A stretch of 64,000 nucleotides of DNA from Hyphomicrobium sp. (lineage in GTDB: Bacteria; Pseudomonadota; Alphaproteobacteria; Rhizobiales; Hyphomicrobiaceae). Below, piece by piece: positions 17,919 to 26,233 of the stretch (within the stretch, counting starts at the first letter, position 1; each line of letters starts with the position of its first letter). The notes below the pieces were generated by a model that saw only the letters and a program-made list of their open reading frames with translations, was not told where the DNA came from and searched no databases. The stretch lies in NCBI GenBank assembly GCA_025351425.1, contig JANXVY010000034.1:39048-103047 (forward strand), written 5' to 3'. Position numbers and translations under genes: made by a program.

Positions 17919-20116
17919 CGCTCGCCCCCGAAATCCCAAAGGGCGCCGTAGCGGCCGAGGAAACAGCCGGAGCTGCCGGAGCCACGCGCACGATCCAGCT
18001 CGTCGTCGAAAACATGCGCTGCGGCGGTTGCATGCGCAAAGTTGAAACGGCGCTGCTGGACCTTCCTGGAGTGACCGCAGCGCGCGCCAATCTCTCGACC
18101 GGCCGGGTCGCCGTGGTCACCGCGGCCCGCGCAGCCAAGACGACGGAACCGCTGATCGATGCGCTGCAACGGGCCGGCTTCAAAGCCTCCGAACTGCCCC
18201 CCGAAGGGACAACCGTCGAGCCCGGCGACCGCGATCTAATCCGCCGGCTCGCAGTCGCGGGGTTTGCCGCGGCCAACATCATGTTGCTGTCGGTCGCGGT
18301 CTGGGCCGGTCACGGCGGCGATATGCCGGCGTCGTTGCAAACCATGATGCACTGGTTGTCGGCGCTGATCGCGGTGCCGACGGTTGCCTACGCGGGCATG
18401 CCGTTCTTCGCGTCGGCGGCCGCGGCCCTCAAGATGCGCCGCATCAACATGGATGTGCCGATCTCGCTCGGCGTCATCCTGGCGACGGGCATGAGCCTCT
18501 ATCAGACCACGCGCGGCAGCGAGCAAGTCTATTTCGATGCCGCCGTGTCGCTATTGTTTTTCCTACTCATCGGGCGCGTGCTCGACCAGCGCATGCGCAG
18601 CCAGGCGGCGAGTGCGGCCGAAAACCTGCTCGGCCTCATCAGCCCCGCGACCACGGTCGTGCGCGCCGATGGCCGCAGCGAGCGCATTCCGACACGGTCG
18701 GTGACGCCCGGGATGGCGCTAGTGATTGCGGCTGGCGAACGCGTGCCGGTCGACGCGCGCCTGACGCGGGGCACAGCCGAGATGGACGAGAGCCTCATCA
18801 CGGGGGAAACGCGGCCGCGCCGGGTGGGCGCTGGCGATGCGCTGTTCTGCGGCACCATCAATCTGTCGGGCCCCATCGAAGCGGTCGCGACCGCGTGCGA
18901 AGAAAACACGCTGCTCGCCGAAATCTCACGGCTGATGCAGACGGCCGAACAGGCGCGGGGGCGCTACGTGCGGCTCGCCGACCGGGCCGCAAAGCTCTAC
19001 GCGCCCGCCGTGCACATTCTCGGCCTGTCGACTTTCCTGGGCTGGCTCTGGCTCGGCCATGGCTGGGAGCAGGCGTTGACCGCCGCCATTGCGGTGCTGA
19101 TCATCACCTGCCCGTGCGCGCTGGCGCTGGCCGTTCCAGCCGTCCAAGTGGCCGCTGTCGGCCGGCTGTTCAAGCACGGGATCGTCGTCAAGGCCCCAGA
19201 CGGGCTGGAGCGGCTGGCCGAGATCGATACCATCGTGCTCGACAAGACCGGCACGTTGACGTTGGGCGAGCCCCGGTTAGAGCCGGGTTCGCGCGTCGAC
19301 AGTGCGGCGCTGACCCATGCGGCGGCGCTGGCATGCGTCAGCCGTCACCCGTACTCGAAGGCGATCGTCCGCGCGTGCCGCGAACGTGGCCTCGCCGTCG
19401 TGCCGGCTTCTAGCGTGGAAGAAATCGCAGGCGAGGGCCTGAAGGCAACGATCGACGGAGTCGAGGTCAGGCTCGGATCGGCCGATTTTTGCGGGGCAAG
19501 CGACGAGATCGACCGCCCGGCGTTGTGGTGGAAAGCCGGAACGGCAACTCCGCTCGCGTTTCATTTCGACGACCCCCTGCGCGAGGACGCCGCCGCAACG
19601 ATTGCGACGCTCAAGCGCTTGGGTTATCGCATCGAACTGCTTTCGGGCGACCGCGCCTCGGTGGTCGCGGGTGTCGCTCAAGCGTGCGGGATTGCGGATT
19701 GGCGCGGCGAGTTGAAGCCAGGCAACAAGCTGCACCGGATCGAAGCGCTGAAGGCAGCCGGACACAAGGTTCTGATGGCGGGCGACGGGCTCAACGATGC
19801 GCCGGCTCTTGCAGCGGGTAATGCGTCGATCGCGCCGTCGACTGCGACCGATATCAGCCAGACGGCCTCCGACGTGATCTTTCAGGGCGCGAAATTGCAG
19901 CCGCTGATCGAGACGCTGGCCGTTGCCAAGGCCGCCCGCCGGTCGGCGCTGAGCAATTTCGGGATCGCCATCGGCTATAATCTGTTGTTTGTTCCGCTCG
20001 CGATGTTGGGTATCGTAACACCACTCATTGCCGCGATCGCCATGTCGACCTCCTCGATCACGGTCACGGCCAATGCGGTCTGGCTCGGCCACAAGCGGTT
20101 GCAGGAGGCTTCATGA
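17903..20116 (+). CDS. ccoI: Copper-exporting P1B-type ATPase CcoI (FixI)
   Basis: A 737-residue heavy-metal P-type ATPase that delivers copper across the inner membrane for cbb3 assembly. The N-terminal HMA domain has Cys-x-x-Cys in MRCGGCMRK. The membrane metal site is the CPC motif in ITCPCALALAVPA. The phosphorylation motif is DKTGTLT, the hinge is GDGLNDAPAL, and the dephosphorylation motif is reduced to ITGET. The location between ccoH and ccoS distinguishes it from the general copper-efflux CopA. It overlaps ccoH by 16 bases and ccoS by four (ATGA). Confidence 0.96.
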   Translation: MAQALTLAPEIPKGAVAAEETAGAAGATRTIQLVVENMRCGGCMRKVETALLDLPGVTAARANLSTGRVAVVTAARAAKTTEPLIDALQRAGFKASELPPEGTTVEPGDRDLIRRLAVAGFAAANIMLLSVAVWAGHGGDMPASLQTMMHWLSALIAVPTVAYAGMPFFASAAAALKMRRINMDVPISLGVILATGMSLYQTTRGSEQVYFDAAVSLLFFLLIGRVLDQRMRSQAASAAENLLGLISPATTVVRADGRSERIPTRSVTPGMALVIAAGERVPVDARLTRGTAEMDESLITGETRPRRVGAGDALFCGTINLSGPIEAVATACEENTLLAEISRLMQTAEQARGRYVRLADRAAKLYAPAVHILGLSTFLGWLWLGHGWEQALTAAIAVLIITCPCALALAVPAVQVAAVGRLFKHGIVVKAPDGLERLAEIDTIVLDKTGTLTLGEPRLEPGSRVDSAALTHAAALACVSRHPYSKAIVRACRERGLAVVPASSVEEIAGEGLKATIDGVEVRLGSADFCGASDEIDRPALWWKAGTATPLAFHFDDPLREDAAATIATLKRLGYRIELLSGDRASVVAGVAQACGIADWRGELKPGNKLHRIEALKAAGHKVLMAGDGLNDAPALAAGNASIAPSTATDISQTASDVIFQGAKLQPLIETLAVAKAARRSALSNFGIAIGYNLLFVPLAMLGIVTPLIAAIAMSTSSITVTANAVWLGHKRLQEAS

Positions 20117-20304
20117 CGGCACTTGCATGGCTCATCCCGGCAGCACTGGGGCTCGGCGCGCTGGGGCTGGTAGGGTTTCTCTGGTCGCTCAAGAGCGGTC
20201 AGTTCGACGATCTGGAAGGCGCGGGGTGGCGTGCCCTCGATGATGAACCGATCGGACCGAGCAGGGCCGTGAAGCACGAAGCGGCTCCCGCAGCGCTGCC
20301 TTGA
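20113..20304 (+). CDS. ccoS: cbb3 oxidase maturation protein CcoS
   Basis: A 63-residue single-helix protein ending the cco assembly operon. The diagnostic segment is FLWSLKSGQFDDLEGAGWRAL right after the transmembrane helix. CcoS is needed for cofactor (haem and copper) insertion into CcoN. It starts within the ccoI stop (ATGA). A palindromic repeat follows before the convergent mgtA gene. Confidence 0.94.
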   Translation: MTALAWLIPAALGLGALGLVGFLWSLKSGQFDDLEGAGWRALDDEPIGPSRAVKHEAAPAALP

Positions 20305-20318
20305 CGCCGTGGCAGGGA

Positions 20319-20352
20319 AGTGAAGGCCAGGGCACGCGTGCCCTGGATCCGC
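20319..20352. repeat. REP-like palindrome, copy 1
   Basis: AAGTGAAGG is followed by the perfect 20-base palindrome CCAGGGCACGCGTGCCCTGG (20327-20346). The same unit, with one base changed in the centre, recurs at 61986-62023. It lies between the convergent ccoS and mgtA genes, where it could also act as a bidirectional transcription barrier. Confidence 0.75.
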
Positions 20353-20397
20353 CGACCAAGCGGGGCTCGCGTCCACCGGTGGTCACTGGCTGCGCCG

Positions 20398-23064
20398 TCA
20401 CATTCCCCAACGGCGGACGAACCAGGATTTGACGAATTGAGCGCAGAGCACATAGCCAACGATGATGAGTGTAACCGCCGCCCAGTAGCCGAGCGGCAGC
20501 GGCACGAAGCCGAGCTCTGAGCCCAGTGGCGTATAAGGCAGCGTGATGCCGACAAGGCAGATGGCAACGGTGGTGCCTATCAAAGCCGCGCTGGCCCGGC
20601 TTTCGAGGAAGGGAACCTTGGCTGTGCGGATGATGTGAATGATGAGCGTCTGGGTGAGCAGGCTTTCGACGAACCAGCCGGTCTGGAACAGGGCGGGCTT
20701 GTCCCAAGCGCCAAACACCCACAGCATCGTGCCAAACGTCGCGTAGTCGAACACCGAGCTAACCGGCCCGATCACCAGCATGAAACGCATGATGTTGCCA
20801 ATGTCCCACCGCCGGGGCACGGCAAGATAATCCTCGTCGACGTTATCGGTCGGGATCGCGGTCTGGGAAAAATCGTAGAGCAGGTTGTTGGTCAACACCT
20901 GGATCGGCGCCATCGGCAGGAACGGCAGGAAGAGGCTGGCGCCGAGCACCGAAAACATGTTCCCGAAGTTCGAACTCGCGCCCATCTTGATGTATTTTGT
21001 GATGTTGCCGAATACCTTGCGGCCTTCGATCACGCCATCGTGGAGGACCATCAGGTTCTTTTCCAGCAGGATGATATCGGCGGATTCTTTCGCTATATCG
21101 ACTGCGGTATCGACCGAAATGCCGACGTCAGCGGCCTTCAACGCCAGGCTGTCGTTTATTCCATCGCCGAGGAAGCCGACCACATGGTCGCGGCTTTGCA
21201 GGGACTTGATGATGCGCGCCTTCTGCTGCGGCGTGACCTTGGCGAAAACATTGACCTGCCAGGCAACGCCGGCCAGCACCTCGTCCGACATGGTCTCTAT
21301 TTCGCTGCCTAGCAAGATGCGCTGGGCGTCGAGCCCGACCTCGCCGCAGATCTTTCGCGTGACGACATCGTTGTCGCCGGTCAGGATCTTGACGTGCACG
21401 CCCGCTTGATTGAGCGCGGCGATCGCCTGCCCCGCGCTGTCCTTGGGCGGATCGAGGAAGGCGATGTAGCCGAGTAGGGTTAGATCTTTTTCATCGGCAA
21501 CTTTATAGGCAGCTTGGGGCGCATCGAGTTCTTTGTAGGCGACGGCGACGACCCGAAAGCCGTCGGCATTGAGCTTGCGGGTTTCCTCTTGGGCTTGCGC
21601 GAAGTGGCTGGGATCGAGCGGGCCGCAGCAATCGTCGATCTCGTAACGGGTGGACACGCTGAACATTTCTTCCACGGCGCCCTTGCAGATGAGGATGTGG
21701 CGCCCGTCGTCGCGCTCGACCACGACCGACAGCCGGCGGCGCGAGAAGTCGAAGGGGATTTCGTCGATCTTTTTGTACAGATGATCGGGCCGCAGATGCT
21801 CCTCGAGCTCGGCGTGCTTCAGCACGGCAATGTCGAGCAGGTTCTTGAGCCCCGATTGGAAATGGCTGTTGAGGTAGGCGTATTCCAGAACCCGGCGCGA
21901 ATCCTCGCCGCGGATATCGAGGTGGCGCTTCAGGACGATGCGGTCCTGCGTGAGCGTGCCCGTTTTGTCGGTGCACAGCACGTCCATGGCGCCGAAATTC
22001 TGGATCGCATGGAGCCGTTTGACGATCACCTGCTTGTGGGACATCGCGAGCGCGCCCTTGGCGAGGTTGACGGTGACGATCATGGGCAGCATCTCGGGCG
22101 TGAGCCCGACCGCAACTGCGACCGCAAATAATAACGCTTCGAGCCAATTGCCCTTGCTGAGCCCGTTGATCAGTAATACGGCCGGAACCATGACCGCGAT
22201 GAAGCTGATCATCAGCCAGGTGAAGCGGTCGACGCCCTGATCGAACGCGGTCATGACGCGTTGCTGCCCGATCCGTTCGGCGATGGCCCCAAACAGCGTT
22301 TGGCGGCCCGTGTGGATCACGACGCCGGTCGCATATCCGCTGACGACGTTCGCTCCCATGAAACAGATGTTGGGAAGGTCGATCCCTTCTTTCTTTTCGC
22401 CGGTTGCCGGCTCGGACGATTTCTCGACCGGCATGGCCTCGCCCGTCAGCGCCGCCTGATTGATGAACAGATCGCGCGCGACGAGCAGCCGCACGTCGGC
22501 CGGGATCATGTCGCCGGCCGAGATCTTTACGATGTCGCCGGGAACGAGATCCTCGATCGGGATATCGCAGCCATCGCCGGCTGGCCCCGCACCTAGACGC
22601 TTCACGGTCGCGGTGGTCTTGACCATCGCGCGCAGTGCCGCTGCAGCCTGGTTCGAGCGATGCTCCTGCACGAAGGCGGTCGCGATGGCGAGCACCACCA
22701 TCACCGCGATGACGACGGCAGCCCGTGTATCTCCGAGAAAGAACGACAGGCCTGCCAGTGTGAGCAGCAAGATGTTCAAGGGATTGACGGCGCGGCTTGC
22801 CAGCTCGCTGGCGATCGACTGTGGCTCGGCGCTGGCGACGGTGTTCGGGCCGACCACAAGAAGCCGCGCCTTTGCGGCGGCCGGAGTGAGGCCGTCTGCA
22901 CAACTTCCAAGCCGCGAGAGCGCCGTTGTTGCGTCCGTCCGGCTCAGTTCGAAAAGATCATGGGACGGCGCCACCGCAACGGCGGCCGGAAGCTGGGGCG
23001 CGAGGCCAAGCATCGACTGCGCCCATCCAAGCATATGCGCCAATCCGAGCCCCGATGGTGTCAT
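20398..23064 (-). CDS. mgtA: Magnesium-translocating P-type ATPase
   Basis: An 888-residue type IIIB P-type ATPase importing Mg2+. It has an N-terminal cation-ATPase domain, TGEAMPVEKS, the MgtA/B membrane signature GLTPEMLPMIVTVNLAKGA, the phosphorylation motif CTDKTGTLTQD, the hinge FLGDGINDSLALKAADVGIS and a C-terminal six-helix region. The ATG at 23064 follows GGAGAGGT. The gene is the third of a probable Hsp20, USP, MgtA minus-strand operon, so it may be induced with stress genes under the FNR-like box near 24.65 kb. No Mg-sensing leader is evident, since the upstream gene is only 53 bases away. Confidence 0.95.
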   Translation of the reverse strand: MTPSGLGLAHMLGWAQSMLGLAPQLPAAVAVAPSHDLFELSRTDATTALSRLGSCADGLTPAAAKARLLVVGPNTVASAEPQSIASELASRAVNPLNILLLTLAGLSFFLGDTRAAVVIAVMVVLAIATAFVQEHRSNQAAAALRAMVKTTATVKRLGAGPAGDGCDIPIEDLVPGDIVKISAGDMIPADVRLLVARDLFINQAALTGEAMPVEKSSEPATGEKKEGIDLPNICFMGANVVSGYATGVVIHTGRQTLFGAIAERIGQQRVMTAFDQGVDRFTWLMISFIAVMVPAVLLINGLSKGNWLEALLFAVAVAVGLTPEMLPMIVTVNLAKGALAMSHKQVIVKRLHAIQNFGAMDVLCTDKTGTLTQDRIVLKRHLDIRGEDSRRVLEYAYLNSHFQSGLKNLLDIAVLKHAELEEHLRPDHLYKKIDEIPFDFSRRRLSVVVERDDGRHILICKGAVEEMFSVSTRYEIDDCCGPLDPSHFAQAQEETRKLNADGFRVVAVAYKELDAPQAAYKVADEKDLTLLGYIAFLDPPKDSAGQAIAALNQAGVHVKILTGDNDVVTRKICGEVGLDAQRILLGSEIETMSDEVLAGVAWQVNVFAKVTPQQKARIIKSLQSRDHVVGFLGDGINDSLALKAADVGISVDTAVDIAKESADIILLEKNLMVLHDGVIEGRKVFGNITKYIKMGASSNFGNMFSVLGASLFLPFLPMAPIQVLTNNLLYDFSQTAIPTDNVDEDYLAVPRRWDIGNIMRFMLVIGPVSSVFDYATFGTMLWVFGAWDKPALFQTGWFVESLLTQTLIIHIIRTAKVPFLESRASAALIGTTVAICLVGITLPYTPLGSELGFVPLPLGYWAAVTLIIVGYVLCAQFVKSWFVRRWGM

Positions 23065-23117
23065 GATCGTACCTCTCCGCATTCAGAAGCCCACGGTCGC
23101 TCGATGCGGATACGGCC

Positions 23118-23978
23118 TCAGTGCGACATGAGCACCGGGATGGTCATGCTGCCAAGAACATGACGCGACGCGCCGCCCAGGATGAACTCGCGCATGCGCG
23201 AGTGGCCATAGCAACCCATTACCAGCATATCCCAGCCGTATTTGGTTGCTTCGAACAGCAGGGTTTCGCCCACGGAATGCCTGGGGCTGACGCTTGCGGT
23301 TTCCTCGCACTTGACGCCGTGACGGGCGAGCGCTGCGCACATGTCGGCGGCCGGCAGATCGCCCGCCGTATCGGAATCGTCACGCGGGTCAATCCACATC
23401 ACCTTGACTTCATCGGCCTGCTTGAGCAGCGCAAGCGCATCGAACACGGCGCGCGTCGCCTCGCGCCGGCCGTTCCAAGCGACGATAATGCGTTTGGCGG
23501 CGAACGGCGCTTTCGGCGCGTTGGGGATGACAAGGACGGGACGCCCGCTGTCGGTCGCCAGCATGTCGGGGAAATCTAGCATCACGGTCGTCTCCCAGTT
23601 CGGGTCGGCTTGGCTTACCATGATGAGATCGCAGGCCCGCGCGACTGGCATGATCAGCTGAATAGCGGAGCCCAGATGATAGGCGTCGAGGCTGCGCCAT
23701 TCGGCCGTGTATGACCCGGGCGCCGCGGATTCGCCGGTGATCTTCTCAAAAGCGGCTTTCATCTTAGTTTCTTGCAGCCGGTAGGCCTCGCGATGCGCCT
23801 CGATCATGGTCGGAATGGCGATGGCGATATCGCTGGTCGGCGGAATGATTACCGGTGGAATGACCGACAACCCGATCAGGTGCGCACGTTGGCGAGTCGC
23901 GACCGCCGTTGCGGCCGCCATCAGCCCCGGCAAACGGCGCTCGTCATTGAGATGAACCAGAATGGTCTTGTAAGTCAT
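23118..23978 (-). CDS. Tandem universal stress protein
   Basis: A 286-residue protein of two UspA-like domains. The N-terminal half starts MTYKTILVHLND. The C-terminal half carries the nucleotide-binding-like motif LVMGCYGHSRMREFILGGASRHVL (GxxGHS-R-x9-G-x2-S/T form), implying ATP binding there only. It lies between the genes for Hsp20 and MgtA on the same strand. It is a clear paralogue of the protein at 31567-32418, with which it shares the start and the GYGHSRxRE region. Such proteins are often induced by oxygen limitation and stasis. Confidence 0.92.
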   Translation of the reverse strand: MTYKTILVHLNDERRLPGLMAAATAVATRQRAHLIGLSVIPPVIIPPTSDIAIAIPTMIEAHREAYRLQETKMKAAFEKITGESAAPGSYTAEWRSLDAYHLGSAIQLIMPVARACDLIMVSQADPNWETTVMLDFPDMLATDSGRPVLVIPNAPKAPFAAKRIIVAWNGRREATRAVFDALALLKQADEVKVMWIDPRDDSDTAGDLPAADMCAALARHGVKCEETASVSPRHSVGETLLFEATKYGWDMLVMGCYGHSRMREFILGGASRHVLGSMTIPVLMSH

Positions 23979-24065
23979 GGCGGGAAAAATCCGGGGGTTG
24001 GCGCTCAGGATGCTGGGACGAAACGGTGCGCGCGGCGATGGCGGCGCGCCGCCAGGGGGATCGTA

Positions 24066-24566
24066 TCAGGCTTTTTTGATCTCTATTTTACGTTCGGGCT
24101 TGATGGTGTCGGCCCGCTTTTGAACGGCGATTTTCAGAACGCCGTTGGCGAAATTAGCTTCGACCTTTGCTTCGTCGGCCGTTTCGGGAAGGCGTACGGA
24201 GCGCTCGAAAGAACCGAAGCTGCGCTCATGGAGATAGTAGCTGTCCTTCTTCTCCTCGCGCTCGCTCTTCTTTTCGCCCTTGAGCGTCAGGACGCCGTTT
24301 TGCAGCGTACAGGTTACATCCTTCTCATCGACGCCAGGCAGTTCGGCCTCGATGATGACCTCCTTCTCCGTCTCCCGCACGTCCATGTCGGGAACCGTGA
24401 GGCCGGCCGGACCGCCCAGGCTGAAAGGCGTGCCAAAGCGCACACCGCCATGACCCCAGCGATCGAAAATGTGATCGATTTCACGACGCATGGTGTCGAA
24501 GATATCTTCAGAGCGGCGCGCCAAAGGCTTCGCCTCAGATTGGGGCGTTGTTTTTTGAATGTTCAT
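24066..24566 (-). CDS. Small heat-shock protein, Hsp20/alpha-crystallin
   Basis: A 166-residue holdase chaperone. The alpha-crystallin domain runs from about residue 55 (VPDMDVRETEKEVIIEAELPGVDEKDVTCTLQ) to the ANFANGVLKIAV edge-strand motif, ending in the charged tail PERKIEIKKA. This is the free-standing (class B, Hsp20.2-like) type, distinct from the second Hsp20 at 53712-54155. It heads a probable operon with a USP (87 bases downstream) and mgtA. GAGG lies five bases before the ATG. Confidence 0.94.
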   Translation of the reverse strand: MNIQKTTPQSEAKPLARRSEDIFDTMRREIDHIFDRWGHGGVRFGTPFSLGGPAGLTVPDMDVRETEKEVIIEAELPGVDEKDVTCTLQNGVLTLKGEKKSEREEKKDSYYLHERSFGSFERSVRLPETADEAKVEANFANGVLKIAVQKRADTIKPERKIEIKKA

Positions 24567-24647
24567 GGGAACCTCGTTTTAGGGTGAAATGAGCTTCACG
24601 GCGAGGCGCCGTCCCATTGACCTTGCTCGTCCCGGTCGATTGATGCC

Positions 24648-24661
24648 TTGATTTAGGTCAG
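24648..24661. promoter_or_regulatory. Degenerate FNR/FixK-type box upstream of the hsp20-usp-mgtA operon
   Basis: TTGAT-TTAG-GTCAG has one mismatch to TTGA-N6-TCAA. It is centred about 88 bases upstream of the hsp20 start. Its last bases overlap the end of the decayed gene at 24658-24905. Support comes from the similar sites at comparable distances before neighbouring genes. Confidence 0.5.
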
Positions 24662-24905
24662 CGGAACAGAGCGATGCCGCCATTCACAAAGTGGCCCATC
24701 CAGGCCGCGGCGACGACCAGCACGAGCCCCGGAATGACGCCGCCCCCATTAAGGTCGCGACGACAAAAGTACGAATGCCCGAGGCGGACCGGGCCGTGCC
24801 CTCGCCCTTGCGCCGTTCATGTTCGGCGCCGATCAACAGTCCGATGCCGAGTGCGACCACGAAGCCGGTAACGGAAGGGTCGAGGTTTGCTATCTCAGCC
24901 CCTAT
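24658..24905 (-). pseudogene. Remnant of an MgtC/SapB (DUF4010-like) membrane protein gene
   Basis: The minus strand encodes, after an in-frame TAG, a segment typical of the N-terminus of this family: LDPSVTGFVVALGIGLLIGA followed by EHERRKGEG and SGIRTFVVATLMGA. The frame then shifts near 24747. The correct-looking hydrophobic continuation, PGLVLVVAAAWMGHFVNGG, is in another frame and ends at 24658. The product is far shorter than the family norm, has no good start and joins what look like two ends of a longer protein. I read it as a gene shortened by deletion and frameshift. Translation was done by eye. Confidence 0.6.
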
Positions 24906-24934
24906 TCGCTAACACCGAAGCGCGCCCGGGCCGT

Positions 24935-25348
24935 TTATGCCGCCGGCTGGTAAGTTACCGGCTGTTGGGTGGGCCGGCTCGGCTTTGCGGAGGTATCGGG
25001 CACAGTAACAGTCGCATGCGGCTTGACGTGACAGATCTCGCCCAGATGCTTGAACTCAGCCTGATACTGATCGGCCGCGCGAGTCCAGTATTCAACGTAG
25101 GCCTGCTGAAAATCACTCGGGGAGCGGCATTTGGCAAACCGGGTCGGCATTTCGAGGTTTTCGTGCCAGCGCCGGTTGAGAAAACCGAACCATTCCTTCT
25201 GGCAGGAAGAAAGCGTTTCGATCATATTGTGCTGGAACGATGTGGCGGCGGCCATCGCGGGTGTTGCAACTTCAAGCACCGTATCGACATCGGCTGGAAG
25301 GTTGCGACTTCCGTTGGCGCTGACCGCGCTGCGAGCGGTGGCGTTCAT
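24935..25348 (-). CDS. Phasin-like protein
   Basis: A 137-residue, mainly helical protein with the Phasin_2-type pattern: TSFQHNMIETLSSCQKEWFGFLNRR, then LEMPTRFAKCRSPSDFQQAYVEYWTRAADQY. The C-terminus is Pro/Thr-rich. Phasins coat polyhydroxyalkanoate granules and modulate PHA synthase. phaC is encoded 0.9 kb away. AAAGGGG precedes the ATG at 25348. A perfect FNR-type box lies about 75 bases upstream, shared with the divergent gene at 25505. Confidence 0.85.
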   Translation of the reverse strand: MNATARSAVSANGSRNLPADVDTVLEVATPAMAAATSFQHNMIETLSSCQKEWFGFLNRRWHENLEMPTRFAKCRSPSDFQQAYVEYWTRAADQYQAEFKHLGEICHVKPHATVTVPDTSAKPSRPTQQPVTYQPAA

Positions 25349-25415
25349 TCTGGAACCCCTTTCACGAGTCTGGCTAGGGAAAACTGAAACCTTAGTCCCG
25401 TGGCCGGCCTCTACA

Positions 25416-25429
25416 TTGATATCCATCAA
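25416..25429. promoter_or_regulatory. FNR/FixK-type box between phasin and host-attachment-family genes
   Basis: TTGAT-ATCC-ATCAA is a perfect inverted repeat matching the FNR consensus. It is centred about 75 bases upstream of the phasin start (minus strand) and about 82 bases upstream of the gene at 25505 (plus strand), so it could serve both divergent promoters. Confidence 0.8.
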
Positions 25430-25504
25430 GGCCGGGGCGACGTCTCCGCCGCAACTGTAGCAACAGGTTCGAGGAAAATTCATCGGCAGCAGGGTGGTGC
25501 AACC

Positions 25505-25951
25505 ATGAAAGCCAAGCGCACGTGGGTACTCGTGGCGGACGGCGGCAAGGCTCGTATCCTGGAAAATCTGGGTCCGGGCAAAGGCGTGCATCAGGTCTCG
25601 GGGCTTGAAGAAGACCTGCTGTTGCCGCCCAATCGGGAACTTCAGTCCGACCGGCCTGGACGCGGCTTCGAATCCGCGGGTCCAACGCGCCATGCCTACG
25701 AAACCAGCGATCCCCATCGGGAATTGAAGCGGACCTTTGCGGTGCATCTGATGGAGCGCTTGGCTGGATTGCATGCCAAGGGCATGTTCGACCGCTTAGT
25801 GCTGGTCGCGCCACCTGCTATGCTGGGCAATCTGCGTGCCGAGATGAGCAGCGCGCTGTCGTCCAGCCTTGCCGGTGAACTGGCGCGCGATCTGACCCAT
25901 GTACCGACGAGCGACATTCAAGCCCACCTCGACGCAATTATTTCGCTTTGA
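25505..25951 (+). CDS. Host-attachment-family protein (PF10116-like)
   Basis: A 148-residue protein of the family annotated as required for attachment to host cells, which is related to the archaeal/bacterial release-factor-like baeRF group. Visible features are TWVLVADGGKARILENLG at the N-terminus, a HAYETSDPHRELKRTFAVHL segment and FDRLVLVAPPAMLGNLR. The family name comes from a single Agrobacterium study; the general function is unclear. It is divergent from the phasin gene with an FNR box between them, and its 3' end overlaps the convergent DUF6455 gene by 14 bases. Confidence 0.85.
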   Translation: MKAKRTWVLVADGGKARILENLGPGKGVHQVSGLEEDLLLPPNRELQSDRPGRGFESAGPTRHAYETSDPHRELKRTFAVHLMERLAGLHAKGMFDRLVLVAPPAMLGNLRAEMSSALSSSLAGELARDLTHVPTSDIQAHLDAIISL

Positions 25952-26225
25952 GCGCGTCGAGCAAGGGGAAGTTGGGGCAAAAACCAGGGCGTTCGGCCTC
26001 GTCGGGCAGGCGGGCGAGCCATGCCACGCAATCGACCGCGTGATGGCATTCGATGCAGACCCTTCGGGCGTGTGCATAGGTATCGCCCTGCTGGAGCCGG
26101 GCGAGCCGGAGCGGATCCACATCGAGCCGCTCGACCATCTGGTCAAGCTGCTGCGCGCGGCATTCGATGTGGCGCGTGATGGGCCAGTTCGCCGGCCAGT
26201 TCATCGCGGTGTGCTTTGCCGTCAT
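25938..26225 (-). CDS. DUF6455-family small Cys/His-rich protein
   Basis: A 95-residue protein with the DUF6455 pattern: a C-terminal CIECHHAVDCVAWLA segment and GFCPNFPLLDAL. The four cysteines and two adjacent histidines suggest a metal or redox site, but none is proven. It starts eight bases after phaC ends and is on the same strand, so it is probably co-transcribed with PHA synthase from the FNR-boxed promoter. It overlaps the convergent gene at 25505-25951 by 14 bases. Confidence 0.8.
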   Translation of the reverse strand: MTAKHTAMNWPANWPITRHIECRAQQLDQMVERLDVDPLRLARLQQGDTYAHARRVCIECHHAVDCVAWLARLPDEAERPGFCPNFPLLDALKAK

Positions 26226-26233
26226 TGATCCCC

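Noticed and set aside
24888..24900. CTGAGAT on the minus strand as a TPP riboswitch core
   Set aside because: No other thi-box elements are present around it, and the stretch is a decayed membrane-protein gene.
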